Shown here: positions 55,020 to 62,342 of the stretch, in pieces
Layout of the letters: each line of letters opens with the position of its first letter
How positions within the stretch are numbered: position 1 is the first letter of the stretch
From: Beduinella massiliensis
Lineage (GTDB): Bacteria > Bacillota > Clostridia > Christensenellales > Aristaeellaceae
Assembly (NCBI RefSeq): GCF_900199405.1
Contig: NZ_LT963428.1
Span: forward strand, 61,584 to 125,583
Direction: 5' to 3'
DNA: 64,000 bases
Program-made: the position numbers and the translations under genes
The notes under the pieces: generated by a model
Told to the model about the DNA's origin: nothing
The model's input: only the letters and a program-made list of their open reading frames with translations
Database searches by the model: none

Positions 55020-57389
55020 TTACAGCTCGATGAGCGAAACCATCACGACCGGGCGGCGCTTCGTCTTCTCGTACAGGAAGCTCTTCATCTGGCCCTGCAT
55101 GAGCTGCACGCAGTCGGACATCTTCTTGTTCTGCGCCTTCATGCGGCGCACGAAGTCCACGGCGCGCTTTTCGCAGTCGCGCGTGATCTTCTGGTATTCG
55201 CTGTCGTACAGGAAGCCCATGGCGTGCACCACCGGCGGCGCGCTCAGCTCGCCGGTCTTGCGGTCGATCGCCAGCGCCACGGAGACCACGCCGTCGTCGG
55301 AGAGCAGCTTGCGCTCGCGCAGCACCAGGTTGTCCGGGTCGTCCACGCTCGTCGCGCCGTCGATGAGCACCGCCGCGCCGTTGGTGAAGCCCGTGATCGC
55401 GGCCTTACCCTTGCTGATCTCGAAGATGTCGCCGTTGCCGAGGATGAAGATGTTCTCCCACGCCATGCCCAGGGCGTTCGCGAGCTCCGCGTGCTGATAG
55501 AGCATGCGGTATTCGCCGTGCGCGGGGATCAGGTAGCGCGGCTTGACCAGCGCGTGGATGAGCTTGATCTCCTCCTGCGAGGCGTGGCCGGAGGCGTGCA
55601 CGTCCGCCATGGCGGAGTAGTAAACCTTCGCGCCGCGCTTGTACAGCTCGTTGATGACCTTGTAGATCGGCTTTTCGTTGCCGGGAATGGGCGTCGCGGA
55701 GATGATGACCGTGTCGCCCGGCACGATTTCCACCTCGCGGTGCGAGGAGAACGCGATGCGGGTCAGCGCGGACATCGGCTCGCCCTGGCTGCCGGTGGAG
55801 ATGACGACCACGCGCTCCGGCGGGTAGTTGTCGATCTGGCCAATGTCGATCAGCGTGTCCGGCTTCATCTGGATGTAGCCCAGGCTGTTCGCCGCGTTGA
55901 AGACGTTGAGCATGCTGCGCCCCACCAGCGCGACCTTGCGTCCGTGGCGCTCGGCGGCGGTGAAGATCTGCTGCAGCCTGTAGATGTTCGAGGAGAAGGT
56001 CGCCACGAAGATGCGGCCCTTGGCCCCCGAGAACATGCCCGCGAACGACTCGCCCACGTGGCGCTCGCTGACCGAGAAGCCCTTGACCTCGATGTTCGTG
56101 GATTCGCACACGAACAGCAGCACGCCCGCGCGCCCGATTTCCGCGATGCGCTGCAGGTTGATGATGCCCCCGTCGATGGGCGTGTAGTCCACCTTAAAGT
56201 CGCCGGAGTGCATCACGTAGCCCAGCGGCGTCTTGATCGCCAGCATCGACGCGTCCGCGATGGAGTGGTTCACGTGGATGAACTCCACCGAGAAGCAGCC
56301 CGCCTGGATCACGTCGCCGTCGCGGACGGTGTTCACGGTGCAGCTCTTGAGCAGCCCCGGCATGCGGTCCTCGATCTTGTACTTGACCAGCTCCATCGTC
56401 ATGCGTCCGCCGTAGATCGGGGCGCGCAGCTCCTTCATCAGGTACGGGATGCCGCCGATGTGGTCCTCGTGGCCGTGGGTGAGGAAGATGCCGCGCACGC
56501 GGTCGCGGTTTTGCAGCACGTAGGTGAAGTCGGGAATGACGGCGTCCACGCCCGGCATCGTTTCGTCCGGGAAGGACTGGCCGCAGTCCACGATGATGAT
56601 GTCGTTGCCGTACTCGTAGGCGGTCATGTTCTTGCCGATTTCGCACATGCCGCCCAGCGGGATCAGGCGCAGCGTCGCCCGCTGGGGGTGCACGCTCGCC
56701 TTGCTGGCCGATATGGCGGGCTTACGGCCCACCATTTGCAGCGTCGCGGAGATCGCGGGCTTGCCGCCCACCTCGATCGCGATGCGCCTGCGGCCGCCCT
56801 GGCGGGGGCCCTGCGGCTTCGCGGCGCCGGTCTGGCGGCTTCCCTGCGCGCCCGCGGGCCTCGCGGCGGGCTGCCGTCCTCCCCTGCCGCCCTGCGCGGC
56901 GGGCGCGTCCGGGGCGGCCTTCGCGCCCTGCGGCGCGGGATTCCTGCGGGGCTGCCTGCGGCCCTGCGGGGGCTGCGAGCCCTGCGGGGGCTGCACGTTT
57001 TGCGCAGGCTGTGCGGGCTGCGAACCCTGCTGGGGCTGCGAGCCCTGTGAAGCCTTTGCGGGCGCTGCGGCCTTTGTGTTCTGACCCTGGGCGGGGTTCT
57101 TGCGGGGCTGTCTGCGGCGCTGGCCCTGCGCGTTTTGCGCAGGCTGTGCACCTTGCGAGCCCTGCGAGGGCTGCACGTTTTGCGAGGGCTGCGAACCCTG
57201 CGAGGGTTGCGAACCCTGCGCGCTCTTCGTGCCCGCGGGGGTCTGCGCATCCTGCGCGGCCTGCGGATTGCGGCGCGGGGCCCTGCGGCGGCGCGGCTGC
57301 TGGCCCTCCTGGGCGCCGTTTGCGGCGGGGGTCTGCGGGTTCTGACGGCCTGCGGCCGGATTCTGATTTTCGTTTTCCTGATTGGGCAT
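55020..57389 (-). CDS. rnj: ribonuclease J with long low-complexity N-terminal extension
   Basis: 789 residues. The RNase J core begins near 240 (LRLIPLGGMCEIGKNMTAYE) with IIIVDCGQSFPDETMPGVDA, the metal motif FLTHGHEDHIGGIPYLM near 305, HSGDFKVDYTPIDG, FVCESTNIEVKGFSVSE, VVISTGSQGEPMSALTR and HASGHASQEEIKLIHALVKP. RNase J has 5'-exonuclease and endonuclease activity in mRNA decay. The first ~230 residues are Gln/Pro/Ser/Ala/Arg repeats (QGSQPAQ, RRQPRKNPA), well beyond the usual length of about 555. The ATG at 57389 has AAAGGAAA upstream. Confidence 0.92.
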   Translation of the reverse strand: MPNQENENQNPAAGRQNPQTPAANGAQEGQQPRRRRAPRRNPQAAQDAQTPAGTKSAQGSQPSQGSQPSQNVQPSQGSQGAQPAQNAQGQRRRQPRKNPAQGQNTKAAAPAKASQGSQPQQGSQPAQPAQNVQPPQGSQPPQGRRQPRRNPAPQGAKAAPDAPAAQGGRGGRQPAARPAGAQGSRQTGAAKPQGPRQGGRRRIAIEVGGKPAISATLQMVGRKPAISASKASVHPQRATLRLIPLGGMCEIGKNMTAYEYGNDIIIVDCGQSFPDETMPGVDAVIPDFTYVLQNRDRVRGIFLTHGHEDHIGGIPYLMKELRAPIYGGRMTMELVKYKIEDRMPGLLKSCTVNTVRDGDVIQAGCFSVEFIHVNHSIADASMLAIKTPLGYVMHSGDFKVDYTPIDGGIINLQRIAEIGRAGVLLFVCESTNIEVKGFSVSERHVGESFAGMFSGAKGRIFVATFSSNIYRLQQIFTAAERHGRKVALVGRSMLNVFNAANSLGYIQMKPDTLIDIGQIDNYPPERVVVISTGSQGEPMSALTRIAFSSHREVEIVPGDTVIISATPIPGNEKPIYKVINELYKRGAKVYYSAMADVHASGHASQEEIKLIHALVKPRYLIPAHGEYRMLYQHAELANALGMAWENIFILGNGDIFEISKGKAAITGFTNGAAVLIDGATSVDDPDNLVLRERKLLSDDGVVSVALAIDRKTGELSAPPVVHAMGFLYDSEYQKITRDCEKRAVDFVRRMKAQNKKMSDCVQLMQGQMKSFLYEKTKRRPVVMVSLIEL

Positions 57390-57613
57390 AGATGATTTCC
57401 TTTCTTTCAATGGGGCCGAGGCCGGGATGGTCAGCACCGGCGAACGGCATTTGGGTCACAAGAAAACAGGCCCCTGCCCGTGGCAGGCGCTTTCTTGCAG
57501 TATTCTCGCGGCGTGAAAACGGCCGCGTTTATATCCAGGACGGTCTTTCGCGCGGGGGCGTCGTGAGCGCGCGCCCGCGCGATGCGTCCGGCATAAACGT
57601 ACATAGACATTTT

Positions 57614-57642
57614 ATTATACACCGAAACAACTGGAAATACAA
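57614..57642 (-). promoter_or_regulatory. promoter of the RNase J gene
   Basis: Minus strand TTGTAT (57637-57642), 17-base spacer, TATAAT (57614-57619). This gives a leader of about 218 nt (57390-57607) with GC-rich hairpins, which may be a site of feedback control. The 323-base gap to the next gene holds nothing else I can identify. Confidence 0.75.
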
Positions 57643-57712
57643 CCGTCCTTGATTTTTTGTTGATTTGCGCGCGGTAGCATGAGGATGAAATCAACAAAAG
57701 GGTGTGCTTAAC

Positions 57713-58591
57713 ATGGACCAAAAAAGGAGATCCCATGCGCGAACGCTGCGCCGGGCCGCTGCGCTGCTGATTTTTTTGCTGCTCTTCATCCCCTATGTGA
57801 TCGAGCAGAACGACGGGGTCGTCTTCACCCCCGTGGACGTGCAAAGCGAAAATCTGCCCGCGGCGTTCGAGGGCTTTCGCGTGCTGCACGTCTCCGACCT
57901 GCACGACAAGGACTTCGGCGCGCGCTTTGAGGCGATTGCCGGGCGCTGCGAGGCGTTCCGGCCGGACGCGGTCTGCATCACGGGCGACCTCATCGACACG
58001 GGGGACATGGAAGCGGCGCTCCGGTTCGTGCGCCGCCTTGCGCGCCTTGCGCCGGTTTACTACGTGCCCGGCAACCACGAGCGCCAGGTGGGGGCCGAGG
58101 TTTACGGCCGCCTGAAGGAGGCGCTGCGCGCGCTGGGCGTGCGCGTCCTGGAGGACGAGGCCGCTCTGATCGCGCGCGGCGGGGACGAAATCGCCGTCGT
58201 GGGCGTCCGGGACCCGGCGTTTGACGCGGACGGCGGCATTTGGGGCGAGACGGCCGCCTACGAGGCGCGCCTTGCGCCGCTGCGGGGCGACGCGCCCTTT
58301 GCGCTGCTGCTGGCGCACAGGCCGGAGCACTTCGACGCGTACGCCGCCGCGCGCTACGACCTGACGCTGTCCGGCCACGAGCACGGCGGGCTCGTCCGCT
58401 TTCCGCTGGTGGGGCCGCTGGTAGGGCTCAACCAGGGCCTGCTTCCCCGCTTCACCGCCGGGCTGCACCGCGCGGAAAACGGCATGGCCCTAAGCGTGAG
58501 CCGGGGCATCGGCAACAACCCCCGCTGGTCGCGGCGGCTGAACAACCCGCCGGAGATCGTGCTCGTCACCCTGCACGCGGGGCAAAACTGA
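57713..58591 (+). CDS. membrane-anchored metallophosphoesterase
   Basis: 292 residues. One N-terminal membrane helix (AAALLIFLLLFIPYVI), then calcineurin-like motifs VLHVSDLHDKDFG, CITGDLIDTGD, YYVPGNHERQ, LLLAHRPEHFDAY and LTLSGHEHGGLVR. This is the YkuE-like group acting outside or at the membrane; substrate unknown. AAAGGG lies before the ATG at 57713; the GTG nine bases earlier is in frame but poorly placed. Confidence 0.88.
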   Translation: MDQKRRSHARTLRRAAALLIFLLLFIPYVIEQNDGVVFTPVDVQSENLPAAFEGFRVLHVSDLHDKDFGARFEAIAGRCEAFRPDAVCITGDLIDTGDMEAALRFVRRLARLAPVYYVPGNHERQVGAEVYGRLKEALRALGVRVLEDEAALIARGGDEIAVVGVRDPAFDADGGIWGETAAYEARLAPLRGDAPFALLLAHRPEHFDAYAAARYDLTLSGHEHGGLVRFPLVGPLVGLNQGLLPRFTAGLHRAENGMALSVSRGIGNNPRWSRRLNNPPEIVLVTLHAGQN

Positions 58592-58594
58592 CCG

Positions 58595-58623
58595 TTGACG
58601 AATGGGTTCTGGTGTGCTATCGT
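58595..58623 (+). promoter_or_regulatory. promoter of the LCP gene
   Basis: TTGACG (58595-58600), 17-base spacer, TATCGT (58618-58623), starting 3 bases after the phosphoesterase stop. Confidence 0.65.
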
Positions 58624-58655
58624 TTTCATATACTACATATCGTGCGGAGGAAGAC

Positions 58656-59567
58656 ATGGCACAGACGCAGGTTCCCCCCAAGAATAGGCGCATCCGTGCG
58701 CGATATATCGTGCTGCTTGCCGCGGTGCTCGTCATCGCGGCTGTGCTGCTCTGGTTTTTCAGCGCGCACGGCCAGGCGCACTATCTGCTCATCGGCAAGG
58801 ACAACTGGGGCCCCGTCGGCGAGGGGCGCAGCGACGTGATGATGCTCTGCACCCTCGACATGGACGGGCGCAGGGTCAGCATTACGTCGCTCGCGCGCGA
58901 TTTAAAGATCGAGCTGCCGGGCAAGAATAAGCGCGAGGATAAGCTCAACACCGTCACGCACTATCAGGACGAGGCGGCGCTCGTCTCTGTGGTGGAGGAG
59001 CTCGTGGACCTGCCGATCGAGGGCTACATTTCGGTCAACTTTTCCAGCGTGGTGGAGATCATCGACGCGCTGGGCGGGGTCACGGTGAACCTCACCTCGC
59101 AGGAGGCTTCCTATTTAAAGCGGGTGGAGGGCGAATACTACCAGCACCCGCTGCACGAGGGCGACTGCTTTCTGAACGGCGCGCAGGCGCTGGCCTACAT
59201 GCGCTGCCGCCAGCTCGACAACGACTTTGGCCGCACGGACCGGCAGGCAAAGGTGCTCAGCGCCCTGCTCAACGGCGCGAAGGAGATCGACCTTTCGCTC
59301 GCGCTGAGCGTGGCCGATACCCTTTCGCACGTTTACGTCACCAACCTGACGCCCGTGCAGGTCGCGGACGCGGTGCGAAACGTGCTGCACCTGCGCGGCG
59401 GGGAGTTTCGCAAATTCACCATCCCCGCGGAGGGGACGTTTAAATACGGCGAGGTGCGCGGCTCCTCCGTGCTCGTAGCGAACATGGAGAAGAACCGCGA
59501 GCTGCTCTACGAGTTCCTGGGCATTCCGGATCCGGCCCAAAGCGCCCTGCCGGAAGGCGAAAACTGA
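58656..59567 (+). CDS. LytR-CpsA-Psr (LCP) family protein
   Basis: 303 residues. A single anchor helix (YIVLLAAVLVIAAVLLWFF) is followed by the LCP domain: RSDVMMLCTLDMDGRRVSIT, SLARDLKIELPG, INFSSV-type motif (ISVNFSSVVEIIDALGGVTV), and YMRCRQLDNDFGRTDRQ with conserved Arg residues. LCP enzymes attach teichoic acids or capsule polymers to peptidoglycan. GCGGAGGA precedes the ATG. Next gene follows 30 bases later on the same strand. Confidence 0.92.
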   Translation: MAQTQVPPKNRRIRARYIVLLAAVLVIAAVLLWFFSAHGQAHYLLIGKDNWGPVGEGRSDVMMLCTLDMDGRRVSITSLARDLKIELPGKNKREDKLNTVTHYQDEAALVSVVEELVDLPIEGYISVNFSSVVEIIDALGGVTVNLTSQEASYLKRVEGEYYQHPLHEGDCFLNGAQALAYMRCRQLDNDFGRTDRQAKVLSALLNGAKEIDLSLALSVADTLSHVYVTNLTPVQVADAVRNVLHLRGGEFRKFTIPAEGTFKYGEVRGSSVLVANMEKNRELLYEFLGIPDPAQSALPEGEN

Positions 59568-59597
59568 GCAGCCGGAAGCGGACGAGGAGGGTCGTTC

Positions 59598-60782
59598 TTG
59601 AACGAGGAAAAGAAAAAAATTTACCTGCGGGTGCTGCTGGACGTGGCGCTCACGCTCGCGGCGATCGGGCTTTTGTACCTAGGCGGGCCGCTGGCGCTGG
59701 AGATCATGACGCCGTTCATTCTGGCGTTCATCATGGCGTGGGCGTTCAACCCCGTGGTGCGCGGCCTTCAGCGCAAGCTGGGCGCGACGCGCAAGGTCTA
59801 TTCCTTCATCATGGTGATTTTGTTTTACGCGCTGCTAGGCTTTCTGATCGTGATGTTCGGCAAGGTGCTCATCAGTCAGGTGATCGGCCTGGCGCGCTCG
59901 CTGCCGAGCATCCTGTCGCAGATGCAGGACACGTATCAGCAGCTCATGGAGCAGCTTCGCATGGTCATGGAGAAGGTGCCCGACCAGTACGCGGAGATCG
60001 AGGCCGAGCTGTTCACGGCCATCGACACGGCGTGGCAGTGGTTCAAGGGCGCGCTTTCCACGCTGCTCTCGCGCGCGGTGTCGTGGACGAGCAACGCGGC
60101 GATGCGCCTGCCGGAGCAGTTCATCTTCCTCACCGTGCTGGTGCTGGCGAGCTGCTTCATCACGGCGGACTACCCCGACCTGCGCGACCACATCAAAAAC
60201 GGCATGACGCCCAGCACCCGCCGGAGCCTGCGGCTGCTGCGCACGAGCATCAAGACGGCGGTGGGCGGCTTCTTCCGCTCGCAGCTCATCTTCGCGATCG
60301 CGGACATGTCGATCATCCTCACCTTCTTCTTCTTCATGAAGGTGAGCTATCCCCTGCCCATCGCGCTGGTGCTCGCGTTCCTCGACTTCATCCCTTTCTT
60401 CGGCGCGGGCACGGTGATCGTGCCCTGGGGCGTCATCGCCCTGATCGTGGGGCGCTACAACATGGGCCTTCAGCTGCTCATTCTCTACGGCATCCTCTAT
60501 ACCCTGCGCCGCATCTTCGAGCCGCGCGTGCTCGGCGGGCAGGTGGGCTTTTCGTCCCTCTCCATGCTCTTTTGGATGTTCGCGGGCATGAAGGTCGCGG
60601 GCGTCACGGGCCTGGTGGTCGCGCCCATCGTGGGCATCGCGGTCACCAATTTCTGGCGAACGGGCATCTTCGACGGCTTCCGGCAGGATCTCCGCGTGAT
60701 CGTCGCGGACGTGCGCTCGATCATCGCGCGGCCGCTGCCGCCGGAGGACCCGCCTAGGCCCGGGCGCAAAAACAAAAAATAA
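59598..60782 (+). CDS. AI-2E family transporter
   Basis: 394 residues, about eight membrane helices. LALEIMTPFILAFIMAWAFN, FFRSQLIFAIADMSIILTFF, ALVLAFLDFIPFFGAGTVIVPWG and the late GVTGLVVAPIVGIAVTNF are the family pattern. Members range from autoinducer-2 exporters to Na+/H+ antiporters; Firmicutes ones are not assigned. Start is TTG at 59598, with GAGGAGGG upstream. It is followed by a hairpin terminator. Confidence 0.9.
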   Translation: MNEEKKKIYLRVLLDVALTLAAIGLLYLGGPLALEIMTPFILAFIMAWAFNPVVRGLQRKLGATRKVYSFIMVILFYALLGFLIVMFGKVLISQVIGLARSLPSILSQMQDTYQQLMEQLRMVMEKVPDQYAEIEAELFTAIDTAWQWFKGALSTLLSRAVSWTSNAAMRLPEQFIFLTVLVLASCFITADYPDLRDHIKNGMTPSTRRSLRLLRTSIKTAVGGFFRSQLIFAIADMSIILTFFFFMKVSYPLPIALVLAFLDFIPFFGAGTVIVPWGVIALIVGRYNMGLQLLILYGILYTLRRIFEPRVLGGQVGFSSLSMLFWMFAGMKVAGVTGLVVAPIVGIAVTNFWRTGIFDGFRQDLRVIVADVRSIIARPLPPEDPPRPGRKNKK

Positions 60783-60815
60783 CCGGCGCGGCCGGAAAAC
60801 AGGTGCAGTTTTCGC

Positions 60816-60858
60816 TGGGTGCGGGGGCGTCGTCCCCTCGCGCCCGGCGTATTTTATT
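60816..60858 (+). terminator. terminator downstream of the AI-2E family gene
   Basis: GGGTGCGGGGG pairs with CCCCTCGCGCCC with one bulge, followed by GGCGTATTTTATTT. Confidence 0.65.
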
Positions 60859-60979
60859 TAAGCGTCTCGGTTTTTCCCGATAAGGTGGAATCTTCTAAAA
60901 CGCCATGGTAAAATAAGAAAAGACAGAGTTGGACGGCGTGAACGAAACCCTGGCTGAACGAAATACGGAGGTGGAAAAA

Positions 60980-61444
60980 ATGCTGCTAAAAGGGATTCAT
61001 GAAGAAAACGGGTGGATGCTGGCGGATTATCGCGCTACGTGGAAGTATGGATATGACTTCATGCTGGATGCCGCGCAGACCGTCGTGGATACCGACTTTG
61101 GCGAGAACCTGCAACGCGTAGCGGTTGGGGCGCTGACGGGCGGCAGACAGGAAGAATGCATGGATGAGGTGCGTAAGGCGAAGCGCGTGCTGCGCGATAG
61201 CCCGAAACTCCTCGAAGAACACGGCCTTCTCATTGTCTCCGGTATAAGCAAGCTCATGGAGTGCCCCATTCAGCTCATGTTTTACAACCAGACCGACAGG
61301 ATCCTCTTGTGTACGCCGTTCAAGCGTTTGTTCGATGAATGTGGAAACGACGTCTTCACGACCTATATGTGCAGCATTGAAATCAGGGCCTATTGTACAA
61401 ACACGAAGAGAAGGATCGAAAACAGCATCCGAAAGAAGAAATAA
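60980..61444 (+). CDS. orphan cytosolic protein, unknown function
   Basis: 154 residues from the ATG at 60980, which has GGAGGTG 6 bases upstream; a TTG 17 codons earlier is possible. Content: GWMLADYRATWKYGYDFMLDA, GGRQEECMDEVRKAKRVLRD, and a positive C-terminus RRIENSIRKKK. No known domain. Lower G+C than its neighbours. TAAAAT at 60909-60914 may be its -10 box. Confidence 0.6.
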   Translation: MLLKGIHEENGWMLADYRATWKYGYDFMLDAAQTVVDTDFGENLQRVAVGALTGGRQEECMDEVRKAKRVLRDSPKLLEEHGLLIVSGISKLMECPIQLMFYNQTDRILLCTPFKRLFDECGNDVFTTYMCSIEIRAYCTNTKRRIENSIRKKK

Positions 61445-61515
61445 CCCGTTTCAAATGGGTCGATGCCAGCGCCTTTCGCGCCGTTGGCGCGGGCTTTCCC
61501 CCTCTCCCCGCACGA

Positions 61516-61551
61516 CAAAAACGGCGGCCGGCGCGCATGGCCCGGCCGCCG
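61516..61551 (-). terminator. terminator of the kinase-like gene
   Basis: CGGCGGCCGG (61522-61531) pairs with CCGGCCGCCG (61542-61551); TTTTT follows on the minus strand (61517-61521). Confidence 0.8.
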
Positions 61552-61575
61552 CGAAGGGGTGCGGAGCGCGACCCG

Positions 61576-62262
61576 CTACATGGGATAGGTCATCGTAAAG
61601 CACGTCCCCTCTTCGGGCGTGCTTTTTGCGCCCAGCGTGCCGCGCTGGCGCTCGACCAGCGCGCGCACGGCGTTGAGGCCGCCGTCCGGCGCGTCGCTCT
61701 GCTCGAACAGGTACGGCAGGTCCTCCTGCGCGATGGGCTTTCCGTCGTCCATCACCAGCACCACGGCGCGCTTGCCCTGCGCGCGGACGCTCAGGCGCAC
61801 CTCCTTCGCGCCGCCGCGCAGCGTCACGCTCTGCAAAAGGCTGGTGAGCGCCCGCGCGTAGGCCGCCCGGTCGATCAGCACGGGCAGCGCGGCCTGCGGA
61901 ATCTCCTCTTCCAGCAGCAGGCCGCTCCCTTCCAGCAGGGGGCGGCATTCCGAGAGCACCGAGCGCGTGAGGCCGCACAGGTCGCACTTTTCCAGGCGCA
62001 GCGTCTGCGCGGCCTGCTCCTTGTGCAGGAGCTTGGAGCGGTGGTCGAGCAGGATGTCGTTGATGTCGCTCAGGATTTTGCGGCTCTGTTCCGACCCGTC
62101 CGCGCCGACCAGGCGAAAGCGGTTGCCCGCCTTCATGTCCGCAAAGGCGTCGCCGATCAGCGTCAGCTGGCGCCGCGCGCGGCGCAGGCAGATCGAAAGC
62201 ACGACCACGGCCGCCAGGAGCAAAAGCGAGATGCAGAGCAGCAATATGTGAAGCCAATCCAT
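61576..62262 (-). CDS. membrane-anchored histidine-kinase-like ATPase, probably degenerate
   Basis: 228 residues. Helix MDWLHILLLCISLLLLAAVV, a HAMP/dimerisation-like coil, then an ATPase-like part. The HisKA His is absent (LDHRSKLLHKEQ is not an H-box), the N-box Asn is missing (RALTSLLQSVTL), and the G-boxes read VMDDGKPIAQEDLPYLFE and DGGLNAVRALVE. It may be a kinase relic or a signalling partner with no kinase activity. GGGAGGTG precedes the ATG. Terminator at 61516. Confidence 0.65.
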   Translation of the reverse strand: MDWLHILLLCISLLLLAAVVVLSICLRRARRQLTLIGDAFADMKAGNRFRLVGADGSEQSRKILSDINDILLDHRSKLLHKEQAAQTLRLEKCDLCGLTRSVLSECRPLLEGSGLLLEEEIPQAALPVLIDRAAYARALTSLLQSVTLRGGAKEVRLSVRAQGKRAVVLVMDDGKPIAQEDLPYLFEQSDAPDGGLNAVRALVERQRGTLGAKSTPEEGTCFTMTYPM

Positions 62263-62342
62263 GAAAAACACCTCCCGGGTGATACAATGGGGCCGTTTTG
62301 GGCGCGGCGACGCCGCCTGCGCACTCAAAACAGCCCCATATC

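Noticed and set aside
54879..57050. 723-codon ORF on the plus strand
   Set aside because: Antisense to RNase J; no motifs and runs through the low-complexity extension.
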